This document shows, piece after piece, positions 29,892-38,697 of a stretch of 64,000 bases of DNA. Positions within the stretch are counted from its first letter, which is position 1. Each line of letters opens with the position of its first letter. Position numbers and translations under genes: made by a program. A model generated the notes under the pieces. It was not told the origin of the DNA and did no database searches. It saw only the letters and a list, made by a program, of their open reading frames with translations. Origin of the DNA: Polynucleobacter necessarius (GTDB lineage Bacteria; Pseudomonadota; Gammaproteobacteria; Burkholderiales; Burkholderiaceae); NCBI RefSeq assembly GCF_900095215.1, contig NZ_LT606949.1:647562-711561 (forward strand), given 5' to 3'.

Positions 29892-31215
29892 TTGAGCTCA
29901 GCCCACCAAGCCCCATATATTTTCTAGCCTAGAGGCTTTTCTTAGCCACCTCGAGACTGCTCCCCCTATTGGTATCGATAGGGGTCTTGAGCGCATTAAT
30001 CGCGTGAAGGCTGCGCTAGATTTGCATTTTGATTGTCCTGTTATTACCGTTGCCGGAACGAATGGCAAGGGATCTACTTGTGCTTTTTTAGAAAGCATTC
30101 TGCTGGCTTCTGGCTATCGTGTCGGTTGCCATACATCGCCGCATCTGTTGCAGTTTAATGAACGTGCTCGCATTAACGGCGAGAACGTTAATGACAATCT
30201 CTTGCTTGAGCATTTTGTCGCTGTAGAAAAAGCGCGCGTGAGTTTGATTGATGCCCCAACGTTGACTTATTTTGAGTTCACCACTTTAGCGATCATGCAT
30301 TTGTTCGCTAAATCCAATTTAGATGCGGTTGTTTTAGAGGTCGGAATGGGTGGGCGTTTAGATGCGGTCAATATCGTTGATGCGGATTGCGCAATCGTCA
30401 CTAGCATCGATATTGATCATGCGGATTTCTTGGGTGGGACACGCGAGGCCATTGGTTTAGAAAAAGCGGGCATTTTCCGTCCAGGACATATTGCGGTTTG
30501 TGGCGATCCCGTGCCTCCTCAATCACTCATTGATTATGCGGCAAAGCTAGGTTGTGATCTTTGGTTGCAGGGACGTGATTACAACTTCCAAGGTGATAAG
30601 CAGCAATGGGGTTGGGCCGGGCGCAATAAACGCTTTAGCGGATTGGGTTATCCAGCCCTCAGAGGGGCAAACCAAATACTCAATGCCTCAGCTGTAATCG
30701 CTGTTTTGATGGCCTTGCATCAGAGATTGCCGGTGAGCGCCCAAGACATTCGTAATGGATTCGCTTTGGTCGAGTTACCGGGGCGCTTCCAGGTGCTTCC
30801 AGGGCAGCCTACGGTGGTCTTGGATGTGGCTCACAATCCCCATGCGGCAGCCACCTTGGCCCAAGGTCTCGATAAGATGGGTTATCACCCTTATACCTAT
30901 GCCATTTTTGGGGCGATGGCCGATAAGGACATTGAGGGGGTTATTAAACCTCTTTTGGATATTGTGGATTTCTGGTTTTGCACAGATTTGCCTATGTCCA
31001 GGGCGGCTAGCGCCAAGGTCTTGGCCGAGAAGCTTGAGGCCATGGGCGTAAAGCCTAAAAATGGAGCAGATGGCGGTATCGAAATCTTCGAAAACCCTGC
31101 TTTAGCGTATCAAAAAGCGCTGTCTTGGGCGGGTGAGGGTGATAGAATTGTTACCTTCGGATCCTTCTATACCGTTGCAGGCGTAATAACTTACCGAAAC
31201 AGCCAGGCTCACTGA
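29892..31215 (+). pseudogene. folC: Folylpolyglutamate/dihydrofolate synthase, frameshift at extreme 5' end
   Basis: FolC adds glutamate to dihydropteroate and to folates. From GTG at 30004 a 403-residue open frame carries the P-loop ITVAGTNGKGSTCAFLESIL, TSPHLLQFNERARING, LEVGMGGRLDAVNIVD, and the C-terminal VVLDVAHNPHAAATLAQGL. The natural N-terminus is just upstream: TTG at 29892 opens LSSAHQAPYIF and then hits TAG. The family sequence FSSLEAFLSHLETAPPIG and GLERINRVKAALDL continues in another frame. The break is at the TATA tract 29916-29919; adding back one TA would join the frames. Initiation at the internal GTG would yield a protein lacking about 37 residues but keeping the ATP site, so residual function is possible. 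This is the only lesion seen in the otherwise intact central island. Confidence 0.75.
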
Positions 31216-31218
31216 TCC

Positions 31219-32031
31219 ATGATTCGTTTACCAAGCTTTTTTAAGCGAAAAACCCAGTCTAATGACCTTGCAAAAGGCTCAAGGGGTGGTCGCGCAGCCA
31301 AAAGAGTGGCGTCACGTAGTTTTCAGCGTGCAGCAGAGGCTGAGGAGCTTGCTCTTACAGAGGATCCAGAACAACAAAGAGCGCGTCATCGTCTTATTGG
31401 CGCCGCTGTCTTGGTACTCATTGCTGTGGTTGGCTTGCCCCGTATTTTGGATAACAAGCCAAAGTCGGCTCCAAACGATATCGCCGTCAATATTGTTACC
31501 AGCTTGCCCATTCCCGGCGCTGAAACCAAGGGTGAAGAAAAGTCAAAAGCAGAAGCGCCAGTTGAGCCTGCTAAAGAAGCCCCTAAAGTTGCAGTAACGC
31601 CCGCACCAGAAGCAAAGGCAGAGCCTAAGCCAGAGGTGAAGTCAGAAGCTAAGCCAGCGGCGCCTGCTGTAAATAAATCTGGCGCATTGGGTTTGGCGGC
31701 AGGTGAGGAAGTGGTTGCGGCAAGTACTCCTAAAGTGGAGTCTAAGCCTAAGGCTGATGAAGTTAGTAAACCAAGCACATCAACTGGTTCTGGAAAGTTC
31801 GTTATTCAGATTGGTGCTTTCGCATCTGAAGAGCGCGCTAAGGGTTGGGTCGCAAAACTCAAAGAACAAAAGATGCCGAACTATGTCTTAAACAAGACGG
31901 GTAGTGATGGGGCGAAGTTATATGTTCTGCGTGCTGGGCCGTACACCGACAAAGATGCAGCTGAGGCGGCGGAAAAGAAAATTAAGGCAATGGGTCTTGC
32001 GCCAAGACTCGTTGAATCCGGCAAGCAATAA
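31219..32031 (+). CDS. SPOR-domain cell-division protein (DedD-like)
   Basis: A 270-residue single-pass inner-membrane protein. An N-terminal basic cytoplasmic part (KRKTQSNDLAKGSRGGRAAK) is followed by one membrane helix near residues 55-75 (LIGAAVLVLIAVVGLP), a long Ala/Lys/Glu/Pro-rich periplasmic linker, and a C-terminal SPOR domain (FVIQIGAFASEERAKGWVAK, then YVLRAGPYTDKDAAEAAEKK). SPOR domains bind denuded septal peptidoglycan. Its position between folC and cvpA is conserved. It shares a stop/start overlap with cvpA (TAATGG). Intact. Confidence 0.88.
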   Translation: MIRLPSFFKRKTQSNDLAKGSRGGRAAKRVASRSFQRAAEAEELALTEDPEQQRARHRLIGAAVLVLIAVVGLPRILDNKPKSAPNDIAVNIVTSLPIPGAETKGEEKSKAEAPVEPAKEAPKVAVTPAPEAKAEPKPEVKSEAKPAAPAVNKSGALGLAAGEEVVAASTPKVESKPKADEVSKPSTSTGSGKFVIQIGAFASEERAKGWVAKLKEQKMPNYVLNKTGSDGAKLYVLRAGPYTDKDAAEAAEKKIKAMGLAPRLVESGKQ

Positions 32032-32579
32032 TGGAATACCTATCCACCCTCAAGCTAACATCGGTGGATTACTTCACCCTAGTTGTGCTCCTAGTTTCCG
32101 CCTTGGTTGGAATTTCTCGTGGATTGTTTAAAGAAGTTCTCGCTTTAGCGTCTTGGTTTGCCGCAGCTTGGATTGCTTATCACTATAGTACTTACCTCTC
32201 TACAGAATGGCTCTCTACTTTCCATTTGGATGAGTGGCTGAGCCTTGGAGTGAGCTTTCTTATTCTCTTCATCCTCACCTTCATTGTTTGTGGTTTGTTT
32301 GGTGGGGTAGTGCAAAAAATTATTTTGTCAGTTGGGCTGAGTTTGACTGATCGTTTCCTTGGTTTGATATTGGGCGTGCTTCGTGGCGGCCTGATCGTGG
32401 TGGTTTTTGCCACCCTAGCAGCACTCACCCCAATTCCACAAAGCATGGCTTGGAAGAATGCTATTACTAGGCCGGCGATTGATATGGCAACCGGTTTAAT
32501 TAAAGGTTGGCTACCCGCTGACTGGGCTAAACAATTAGGTGATGCTATGCCTAAAGTTACCCAACACCATTACTCCTAA
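32031..32579 (+). CDS. cvpA: CvpA family inner-membrane protein
   Basis: A 182-residue CvpA/DedE-family protein with four hydrophobic helices and the family opening LTSVDYFTLVVLLVSALVGI followed by SRGLFKEVLALASWFAAAWI and DRFLGLILGVLRGGLIVVV. Required for colicin V production in E. coli; its general role is not known. It overlaps the previous stop by one base and precedes purF by 23 bases, the usual arrangement. Intact. Confidence 0.9.
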   Translation: MEYLSTLKLTSVDYFTLVVLLVSALVGISRGLFKEVLALASWFAAAWIAYHYSTYLSTEWLSTFHLDEWLSLGVSFLILFILTFIVCGLFGGVVQKIILSVGLSLTDRFLGLILGVLRGGLIVVVFATLAALTPIPQSMAWKNAITRPAIDMATGLIKGWLPADWAKQLGDAMPKVTQHHYS

Positions 32580-32602
32580 ATTCACAATAGGAATCTAGAG
32601 AT

Positions 32603-34141
32603 ATGTGCGGCGTCGTCGGAACCGTTTCCCACTCACCAGTAAATCAACTTCTCTATGATGCGTTGTTGCTCTTGCAACATCGCGGTCAAGATGCCGCAGG
32701 TATTGCGACGATGAATGGTAATTCGTTCACGATGCACAAAGCCAACGGTCTTGTAAGGGGTGTTTTCAGAACGCGCAATATGCGCAGCTTAGTTGGTAAT
32801 GCGGGTATTGGTCAGGTGCGTTACCCAACTGCTGGTTCTGCGAGTAGCGAAGAAGAGGCGCAACCTTTTTATGTCAGCGCACCTTATGGCATTATCTTGG
32901 CGCATAACGGTAATCTTACTAACGCACCAAGTTTGCGCGTAGAGATGGCCTATCGTGATCGTCGTCACATCAATACCAGTTCCGATACCGAAGTATTGTT
33001 GAACGTATTGGCCGATGAGCTGCAAAAAGAAACTAATAGCGCAGCGCTTGATGAGGTTGCGATGTTTAACGCAGTGACTGGTGTCACCAGTCGTGTTAAG
33101 GGTTCCTATGCTGTTGTATCACTGATTGCTGGTTATGGTTTGTTAGCCTTCCGAGATCAGTATGGTATTCGTCCTCTTTGCATTGGACGTATCGATACGC
33201 CTCAAGGTCCTGAGTGGATGATTGCATCAGAGTCTGTGGCGCTTGAAGGTCTTGGCTTTACGTTTGTGCGCGACGTTAATCCAGGCGAGGCGATTTACAT
33301 TGATTTAGATGGCAATTTTTACTCATGTCAGTGCGCGCCTAATGCCGTGCTGACCCCTTGCATATTTGAATATGTTTACATGGCTCGTCCTGACTCCACG
33401 ATTGATGGTGTCACCGTCTATAACGTGCGTATGCGCATGGGTGATTATTTAGCCGAGAAGATTCGTCAAGAGACTAATGTCGATGAGATCGATGTGGTGA
33501 TGCCGATTCCGGATTCTAGCCGTCCTGCAGCAATGCAAGTGGCAAAAAACTTGGGTGTAGATTACCGCGAAGGCTTTTTTAAGAACCGTTACATCGGCCG
33601 CACCTTCATCATGCCAGGGCAGGCTGTTCGCAAGAAGTCAGTACGTCAAAAACTCAATGCTATGCGGATTGAGTTCAAAGATAAAACGGTATTGATTGTG
33701 GATGACTCGATTGTGCGTGGAACAACCTCATTTGAGATTGTGCAGATGGCGCGTGAATCTGGCGCGAAGAAAGTGATCTTTGCATCAGCGACGCCTCCAG
33801 TTCGCTTCCCCAACGTCTATGGTATTGATATGCCTACTCGCAGCGAGTTGGTTGCCTATGGTCGTACCGATGAAGAAATTAATAAGATGATTGGCGCCGA
33901 TCAACTCATCTATCAAAGTATTGAAGATATGAAGCAGGCGGTGAGGGATGTTAATCCAGATCTCAAGAACTTTGAGGCATCTTGTTTTGATGGTAACTAC
34001 ATCACAGGTGACATCACTGAGTCTTATTTGGATGCTTTGGAGGTCGCTAGAAATACCTCGGCTGCTAAAGCCGATCGCCAAAAGGATTCAAGCGATTTTG
34101 CCCGCTCTCAACTTCATCTACATTTGGCTATCGAAGACTAA
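32603..34141 (+). CDS. purF: Amidophosphoribosyltransferase
   Basis: First enzyme of purine synthesis, 512 residues. The N-terminal nucleophile Cys2 follows the initiator Met (MCGVVGTVSHSPVNQLLYD), then LLLQHRGQDAAGIATM and the glutaminase residues HNGNLTNA. The PRPP site reads TVLIVDDSIVRGTTSFEIV. The motif SSRPAAMQVAKNLGVDYREG is also present. Intact. Confidence 0.97.
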   Translation: MCGVVGTVSHSPVNQLLYDALLLLQHRGQDAAGIATMNGNSFTMHKANGLVRGVFRTRNMRSLVGNAGIGQVRYPTAGSASSEEEAQPFYVSAPYGIILAHNGNLTNAPSLRVEMAYRDRRHINTSSDTEVLLNVLADELQKETNSAALDEVAMFNAVTGVTSRVKGSYAVVSLIAGYGLLAFRDQYGIRPLCIGRIDTPQGPEWMIASESVALEGLGFTFVRDVNPGEAIYIDLDGNFYSCQCAPNAVLTPCIFEYVYMARPDSTIDGVTVYNVRMRMGDYLAEKIRQETNVDEIDVVMPIPDSSRPAAMQVAKNLGVDYREGFFKNRYIGRTFIMPGQAVRKKSVRQKLNAMRIEFKDKTVLIVDDSIVRGTTSFEIVQMARESGAKKVIFASATPPVRFPNVYGIDMPTRSELVAYGRTDEEINKMIGADQLIYQSIEDMKQAVRDVNPDLKNFEASCFDGNYITGDITESYLDALEVARNTSAAKADRQKDSSDFARSQLHLHLAIED

Positions 34142-34201
34142 AAAGCGACAGGAATTTGCCTCATCCGAGGCCAATCCGCAATTCGGTGTCAAAATAGCAG
34201 C

Positions 34202-35410
34202 ATGAAGAGCAAAACCACACGCAAAAAACCGAATTTTTTTAAGCTAGCGCTTGAGACCTTGTCGGTCCGCGCTGGTACACGTCGTACGGCCGAGTATCAA
34301 GAGCACTCAGAGGCGATGTTTCTTACTTCTAGTTTCTGTTTTCATAGTGCTGAGTTAGCGGCCGATGGTTTTGCACATACGGATCAAGGCTTTATCTATT
34401 CGCGCTTTACCAATCCTACAGTGAGTATGTTTCAAGAGCGCTTAGCCGCCTTGGAGGGTGGTGCGGCTTGCATTGCTACTGCTTCTGGCATGTCTGCCAT
34501 TTTGACCATGGCGATGGCGCATTTGCAAGCGGGTGATCATGTCGTTTGTTCTCGCTCCGTATTTGGCGCAACGATTCAATTATTCACAAACATCTTGGGT
34601 CGCTTTGGTATTACAACGACTTATGTTGATTTGGCTGATACCAAGTCATGGCAGGCTGCTGTCCAGCCAAACACTAAACTCTTTTATTTAGAGACGCCAT
34701 CCAATCCCTTGACTGAGATTACGGATATCAAAGCAATTTCTAAGATTGCCAAGAAGACCAAAGCATTATTTGCGGTGGATAACTGCTTCTGCACGCCAGC
34801 TTTGCAAAAACCCCTCTCTTTGGGTGCTGATGTGGTCATCCATTCAGCCACTAAATACTTGGATGGTCAGGGGCGCGTTGTTGGTGGTGCGATTGTAGGT
34901 AGCAATGATTTCATTATGGGCAAGGTATTTCCTTATGTGCGCACAGCCGGTCCAACCCTCTCCGCATTTAATGCCTGGGTATTCCTGAAGGGCTTAGAAA
35001 CTTTAGAGCTTCGCATGAAGCAGCAAAGTCAAAATGCGTTCGCGCTGGCGCAATGGTTGGAGAAGCAGCCTGGCGTTGAGCGTGTTTACCATCCGGGTCT
35101 GAAGTCCCATCCACAACATGATTTGGCTAAGCGCCAACAAAAAGAGGGTGGCGCGATTTTGTCTTTCACCTTAAAGGGTGGAAAGAGGGCGGCATTCAAA
35201 CTTATTAACCAAACCAAGCTTTGCTCGATCACCGCAAACTTGGGTGATACCCGCACGACGATTACGCATCCGGCTACAACGACGCATTGCAGAGTATCAC
35301 CAGAGGTTCGAAAAGCCGCAGCCATCTCCGATGGCTTGGTGCGAATTGCTGTAGGGCTTGAAAACATCAACGATTTAAAGAATGATCTCGTTGGCGGACT
35401 CAAAAAATAA
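34202..35410 (+). CDS. metZ: O-succinylhomoserine sulfhydrylase
   Basis: PLP-dependent enzyme making homocysteine directly from O-succinylhomoserine and sulfide, 402 residues. Blocks are TLSVRAGTRRTAEYQEHSEA, IYSRFTNPTVSMFQERLAAL, CIATASGMSAILT, the PLP lysine motif VIHSATKYLDGQGRVVGGA, and TRTTITHPATTTH near the C-terminus. Gene order purF-metZ is conserved in the group. Intact; the last gene of the preserved island. Confidence 0.95.
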   Translation: MKSKTTRKKPNFFKLALETLSVRAGTRRTAEYQEHSEAMFLTSSFCFHSAELAADGFAHTDQGFIYSRFTNPTVSMFQERLAALEGGAACIATASGMSAILTMAMAHLQAGDHVVCSRSVFGATIQLFTNILGRFGITTTYVDLADTKSWQAAVQPNTKLFYLETPSNPLTEITDIKAISKIAKKTKALFAVDNCFCTPALQKPLSLGADVVIHSATKYLDGQGRVVGGAIVGSNDFIMGKVFPYVRTAGPTLSAFNAWVFLKGLETLELRMKQQSQNAFALAQWLEKQPGVERVYHPGLKSHPQHDLAKRQQKEGGAILSFTLKGGKRAAFKLINQTKLCSITANLGDTRTTITHPATTTHCRVSPEVRKAAAISDGLVRIAVGLENINDLKNDLVGGLKK

Positions 35411-35432
35411 TCAAGTTCATCAGGACGGGCTC

Positions 35433-36049
35433 ATGGGATTCTCCGATGCCACTCAGTTCTGGAATGAACGTTTTGATAAAGAAGAGTTCATCTTCGGCAA
35501 AGAGCCAAATGAATATCTGGTTGAGAAAACAGAACAATACCTAAGGCCCAAAGATAGGGTGCTATGTATCGCTGATGGCGAGGGGCGCAATGGCGTCTGG
35601 CTTGCTAAGCAAGGTATGCAAGTAGTTGGCTTTGATGCATCGGATATCGCCCTGGCCAAGGCAAGGCAGTTTGCCAAAGATAATCAAGTAGAAGTCGAGT
35701 ATTCATTTTCGGATACGGATAGCTATGCTTGGCCTGAAAATACTTACGATGCCGTGATTGGTATCTTCATACAGTCCGCTGATTCAGCAATGCGCGCCAG
35801 AATATTCCAACAGGCATATAAGGGCGATCAGGCCGGGCGGTCTCTTGTCTTCAGGGCTATACGCCTAAGCAGTTAGATTACAAAACTGGTGGATCATCTT
35901 TAGTGGAGCAGCTGTACACAGAAGAGTTGATTAGAGATCTTGCTAAAGAGTTTCAGATCATAGAGCGTGTTCGTTACGAGAAAGAACTCTCTGAACGCCC
36001 AAGACATACGGGGATGTCTGCTATTTTGGGCTTAGTAGCTAAAAAGTGA
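35433..36049 (+). pseudogene. SAM-dependent class I methyltransferase, two frameshifts
   Basis: TehB/UbiE-like methyltransferase. The start MGFSDATQFWNERFDKEEFI is followed by the SAM motif RVLCIADGEGRNGVWLAKQG and motif II VVGFDASDIALAKARQFA. The frame breaks twice. An extra G near 35822-35825 separates QQAYK from AIRPGGLL, and a two-base loss near 35847 separates LL from LQGYTPKQLDYKTGG. The C-terminus continues as SSLVEQLYTEELIRDLAKEF and ends at TGA 36047-36049. Its target is unknown. The decay begins immediately after the metZ boundary. Confidence 0.82.
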
Positions 36050-36078
36050 GTTTTCCCTGATGAGGGTTGTTTAAAAAT

Positions 36079-36104
36079 AAAAAGACTGCCAAGGCAGTCT
36101 TTTT
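36079..36104. terminator. Bidirectional rho-independent terminator
   Basis: Nearly uninterrupted inverted repeat AAAAAGACTGCC / GGCAGTCTTTTT with a two-base centre. It lies between the converging methyltransferase remnant and the HiPIP gene. T-runs follow on either strand. Confidence 0.85.
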
Positions 36105-36142
36105 ATCTATTGAAACAATTCGACTAAAAATGAACGGCTAAC

Positions 36143-36451
36143 CTAAGCTTTCTTGGCATAAGCAGAGCACCAGCCTTTACCTGCAACCTTCTGCGTTCCA
36201 AATAATGAACAGCCCCCAGTCGCATCGCCTGCTTTGCCTTGGAACAGTGCGCAGTTATCGCACTCCTGGCCGGCAGCATATTTTGCATACTTAGCCTTAT
36301 CAACAGTTGTTGCATTGACTTTGTACCCCAATGCGGCAGCTTGTGGATCAGTTTCAGAAACCATTGCTTGGGCTTGAACTTTACCGTTTAATGCAAGAGT
36401 GCAAGCGCCAGCGGCAGACAAAACCATAAATTGGCGACGACTATTTTTCAT
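36143..36451 (-). CDS. High-potential iron-sulfur protein (HiPIP)
   Basis: Small periplasmic [4Fe-4S] electron carrier, 102 residues. A Tat signal (SRRQFMVLSAAGACTLAL) leads to a mature part with the four cluster cysteines in the HiPIP spacing: ECDNCALFQG, GGCSLFG and VAGKGWCSAYAKKA. HiPIPs shuttle electrons between periplasmic cytochromes and oxidases or Sox-type dehydrogenases. It is divergent from the broken rhodanese gene, with about 200 bases containing a palindromic operator between them. Intact. Confidence 0.9.
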   Translation of the reverse strand: MKNSRRQFMVLSAAGACTLALNGKVQAQAMVSETDPQAAALGYKVNATTVDKAKYAKYAAGQECDNCALFQGKAGDATGGCSLFGTQKVAGKGWCSAYAKKA

Positions 36452-36591
36452 AAGAGCTCTCCAGTATTTGGATGGATAAAAAGATTAAATAACTAGCTAA
36501 ATTGCATATCAAATGGGATAGCACCATCAACAATAGGGGTTTCTCAGTATTAAGTTTAATCAAGCTTGGCTCCACACTACATAAATATGCA

Positions 36592-36613
36592 TAAATGCGT
36601 ATAGAAGCATTTA
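36592..36613. promoter_or_regulatory. Palindromic operator, same type as the soxR-like one
   Basis: Arms TAAATGC and GCATTTA are separated by 8 bases (GTATAGAA), 41 bases upstream of the rhodanese start. The core ATGC-GTATA-N3-GCAT matches the palindrome at 44706-44733, which has the same 8-base spacing and the same GTATA start of the spacer. Inferred to bind the SoxR-like ArsR regulator. Confidence 0.55.
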
Positions 36614-36653
36614 AATTAGCGTTTCATATCAAAACGATGCAAAAAGGGGTTTT

Positions 36654-37223
36654 ATGAAAAGGTTTCTTTCTCTTGGTCTGATGTTGTTTTCAGGTTTTGC
36701 CGCAGCGCAAACCGGTACACCCGCCAATCCAGAGTTGCTACAAATTATTGATAGGTCTACAAATTTTGTAGTCAAAACGGCCAAAGGACCAATTGAGATC
36801 ACGCATGTAATGACGTCTTGTGCAAAAAATAAAGGTTGGCCACAACCTTTAATTCCGATTAAGGGCGTTATACCGGTTGATGAGATTGATGTTCTTAATG
36901 CATTAAATGACAAGGATTCGTGAGTGGTTGATGATCGCGTTAAAGGCACTATCCCTGGCTCTATTGGCATTCCATATACAGAAGTGGCAATGCGAATGGA
37001 TGAATTAGGTTGCAAAAAGCCAGCCGCAGGATCAACTAAATGGGACTGCTCTAAGGCGAAGAAGGTTTATGCCTTCTGTAACAGACCAGTTTGCCCACAA
37101 AGTCCAATGGCGATGGCTGATATGACGCGCGATGGTTTTCACGCTACTAAGATTTATTACTATCGTGGCGGTATGCTTGACTGGGATGCGTTGGGTCTAA
37201 CCACCATTAAAGGTGAGTTTTAA
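36654..37223 (+). pseudogene. Periplasmic rhodanese-domain protein, nonsense codon
   Basis: Exported rhodanese-like sulfurtransferase linked to the sulfur region. A signal peptide (MKRFLSLGLMLFSGFAAAQ) opens the frame. After DEIDVLNALNDKDS a TGA at 36921-36923 interrupts, and the same frame continues VVDDRVKGTIPGSIGIPYTE. The probable active-site cysteine is in YAFCNRPVCPQSPMAM, and the end KIYYYRGGMLDWDALGL is a typical rhodanese C-terminus. Read through, it would have about 189 residues. A palindromic operator lies 41 bases upstream. Confidence 0.82.
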
Positions 37224-37338
37224 ACCAAGCTTTATCGAAATTGATGCAAAAAGGGAGGTTAGACTCCCCGTTTTTATTGCACTCAAGCCGAATTACATGA
37301 TGTAGCTCAAATGCTTGTCGTTATTTCATGTCAATAGC

Positions 37339-37381
37339 TTGACATTAAGTGTGAATTGTATAATATATAAATATATATTAT
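37339..37381 (+). promoter_or_regulatory. Promoter with overlapping 22-bp palindrome
   Basis: A consensus -35 (TTGACA, 37339-37344) is followed by overlapping -10 candidates (TATAAT at 37359, TAATAT at 37361). Across them lies a perfect inverted repeat, arms ATAATATATA (37360-37369) and TATATATTAT (37372-37381) around AA. AT-rich palindromes over the -10 are typical of BigR/SqrR-like ArsR repressors, and one is encoded at 40324. The pairing is inference. Confidence 0.6.
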
Positions 37382-37407
37382 TAAATGGTTAAATGAAATG
37401 AGTAAAT

Positions 37408-37937
37408 ATGCTGAATAAAGTAGAGCAGAGTAAGCCGGCTCCATACATGAATCCACTTTTAGCGGGCATTCTTCCCGGAGTGGTTTTGTTATTCACTTTT
37501 TTAGTCACAGGTCATGGGCTAGGGGCTACAGGCTTTACGACACGCTTAACAGCCTGGGTGGGAATGTATGTTGCCCAAGTTGCAACTAATGCAAACGACT
37601 ACCTTGGTGGAATGGTCGAAGAGTGGAAGCCATTAAATGCATGGATTACATGGCAGGTGCTTGGTTTAGCTATGGGTGCATTGCTGTCAGCCTTCTTGGC
37701 GAAAAGAATTCATATTCAAATGGACGGCAAAACATTTCTAGGTGGCTCTAAGCGTCCATGGACAGCTTGATTTGGCGGCATATCGGCTTGATTTGGCGCG
37801 CGAGTCGCAGCAGGTTGCACTAGCGGTCTTGGGCTTTCTGGAGCGGCGGTACTAAGTCTGACCGGCTTTACCTTCTTGGGAACGTTTTTTTTGCAGTTGG
37901 TTTATTGATAAGTCGTTTCTTGAAAGAAGGGAAATAA
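37408..37937 (+). pseudogene. YeeE/YedE-family sulfur transporter half, two stops and a frameshift
   Basis: Membrane protein of the YeeE/YedE (DUF395) family, a channel for thiosulfate or related sulfur species. The first 120 residues include two hydrophobic helices (PLLAGILPGVVLLFTFLVTG and WQVLGLAMGALLSAFLAKRI). TGA at 37768-37770 and TGA at 37789-37791 interrupt the segment FGGISA then FGARVAAGCTSGLGLSG, which holds the conserved pore cysteine. A run of eight T (37885-37892) has two extra bases; removing them restores TFFAVGLLISRFLKEGK and a stop at 37937, two bases before the next gene. Confidence 0.82.
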
Positions 37938-37938
37938 G

Positions 37939-38518
37939 ATGAGTGAGATTCTTTCAGGTCTTTTGCTGGGATCAGCCTTTGGCTTTGTATTAGAGCGCGC
38001 AGGGTTTGGTAACCCAAATAAGTTAACTGGCCAGTTTCGTTTGACCGATTGGTCTGTATTTAAAGTGATGTTCACGGCTATTGTGTTTGCCGCCGTAGGC
38101 CTCTTAATTTTGGAAAAGACAGGTCTTGTGGACGCGGGTAATTGATTTGTGCCTCCTGCATTTTTAGGTGCTGCTGCATTAGGTGGTGATTTGGTTGGTG
38201 CGGGATTTGCAATCGACGGGTATTGCCCGGGAACCGCGGTAGTGGGTTTGATGTCTGGGCGCATTGAGGCGGCGATCTTTTTGTGCGGATTAATACTGGG
38301 CACTGTATTGTTTGCGGGTATCTATCCAAGCATGGACTTCTTGAATGGACTTCTTGACGACCATGGGTGAATACGTAAAAGCAGATGCGCTGCCAGATGC
38401 TTTCAATATTTCGGGTTTATCAATCGCTGTTGGTATGGTTATCGCAGCGGTCGTAGTCTTTATCTTGGGTTCTTGGATGGCAAAGAAGTCCAAAGGCTCG
38501 GTTAGCTCGCAAGTTTAA
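37939..38518 (+). pseudogene. YeeE/YedE partner (DUF6691-like) membrane protein, stop and 13-bp duplication
   Basis: Second half of a two-gene sulfur transporter. MSEILSGLLLGSAFGFVLER and FGNPNKLTGQFRLTDW match the PmpB-like half. TGA at 38143-38145 interrupts before FVPPAFLGAAALGGDLVGAG, and the second conserved cysteine is in DGYCPGTAVVG. A perfect 13-bp tandem duplication (ATGGACTTCTTGA twice, 38332-38357) shifts the frame. Removing one copy joins SMDFL to TTMGEYVKADALPDAFNISG and a last helix ending at TAA 38518. It follows the first half by one base, so the pair was co-translated. Confidence 0.82.
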
Positions 38519-38536
38519 TTATTTGAAAGGCAAAAT

Positions 38537-38689
38537 ATGCCTAAGAAATCAACTGTTGCTGCATTGGCGATCGCTTTGGCTGGTTTAGCAGCTGCGCCAT
38601 TGGCGTATTCAGCGGATGCTCCTGTTGGTCCAACAAGCGCAGACCAAAAGAGCCCTTGTGGTCCTAAAAAACGTAAAGCCGCAGAGTAA
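38537..38689 (+). CDS. Small secreted 50-residue peptide with one cysteine
   Basis: A short gene whose product is a clear Sec signal peptide (KKSTVAALAIALAGLAAAPL then AYSA) and a mature tail of about 25 residues, ADAPVGPTSADQKSPCG followed by PKKRKAAE. The mature part has a single Cys in SPCGPKKRK and a basic end. The start ATG at 38537 is preceded by AAAGGCAAAAT, a good ribosome site. It lies 18 bases after the broken transporter and 8 before the next gene, so it shares their transcript. No family was recognised. It is intact although its upstream neighbours are dead. Confidence 0.65.
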   Translation: MPKKSTVAALAIALAGLAAAPLAYSADAPVGPTSADQKSPCGPKKRKAAE

Positions 38690-38697
38690 TTTAATTA

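Noticed and set aside
36921..36923. In-frame TGA codons as selenocysteine, tempting because mnmH lies in the window.
   Set aside because: The TGAs replace Arg, Gly, Leu or similar positions rather than catalytic Cys sites, no SECIS-like hairpin was seen after them, and TAA and TAG interruptions occur equally. MnmH only shows selenium use in tRNA.
37765..37798. Direct repeat GCTTGATTTGGCG twice around the two TGAs of the first YeeE gene.
   Set aside because: The protein read through both copies matches the expected FGGxxAxFGAR pattern, so the repetition reflects the encoded repeat and not an insertion.
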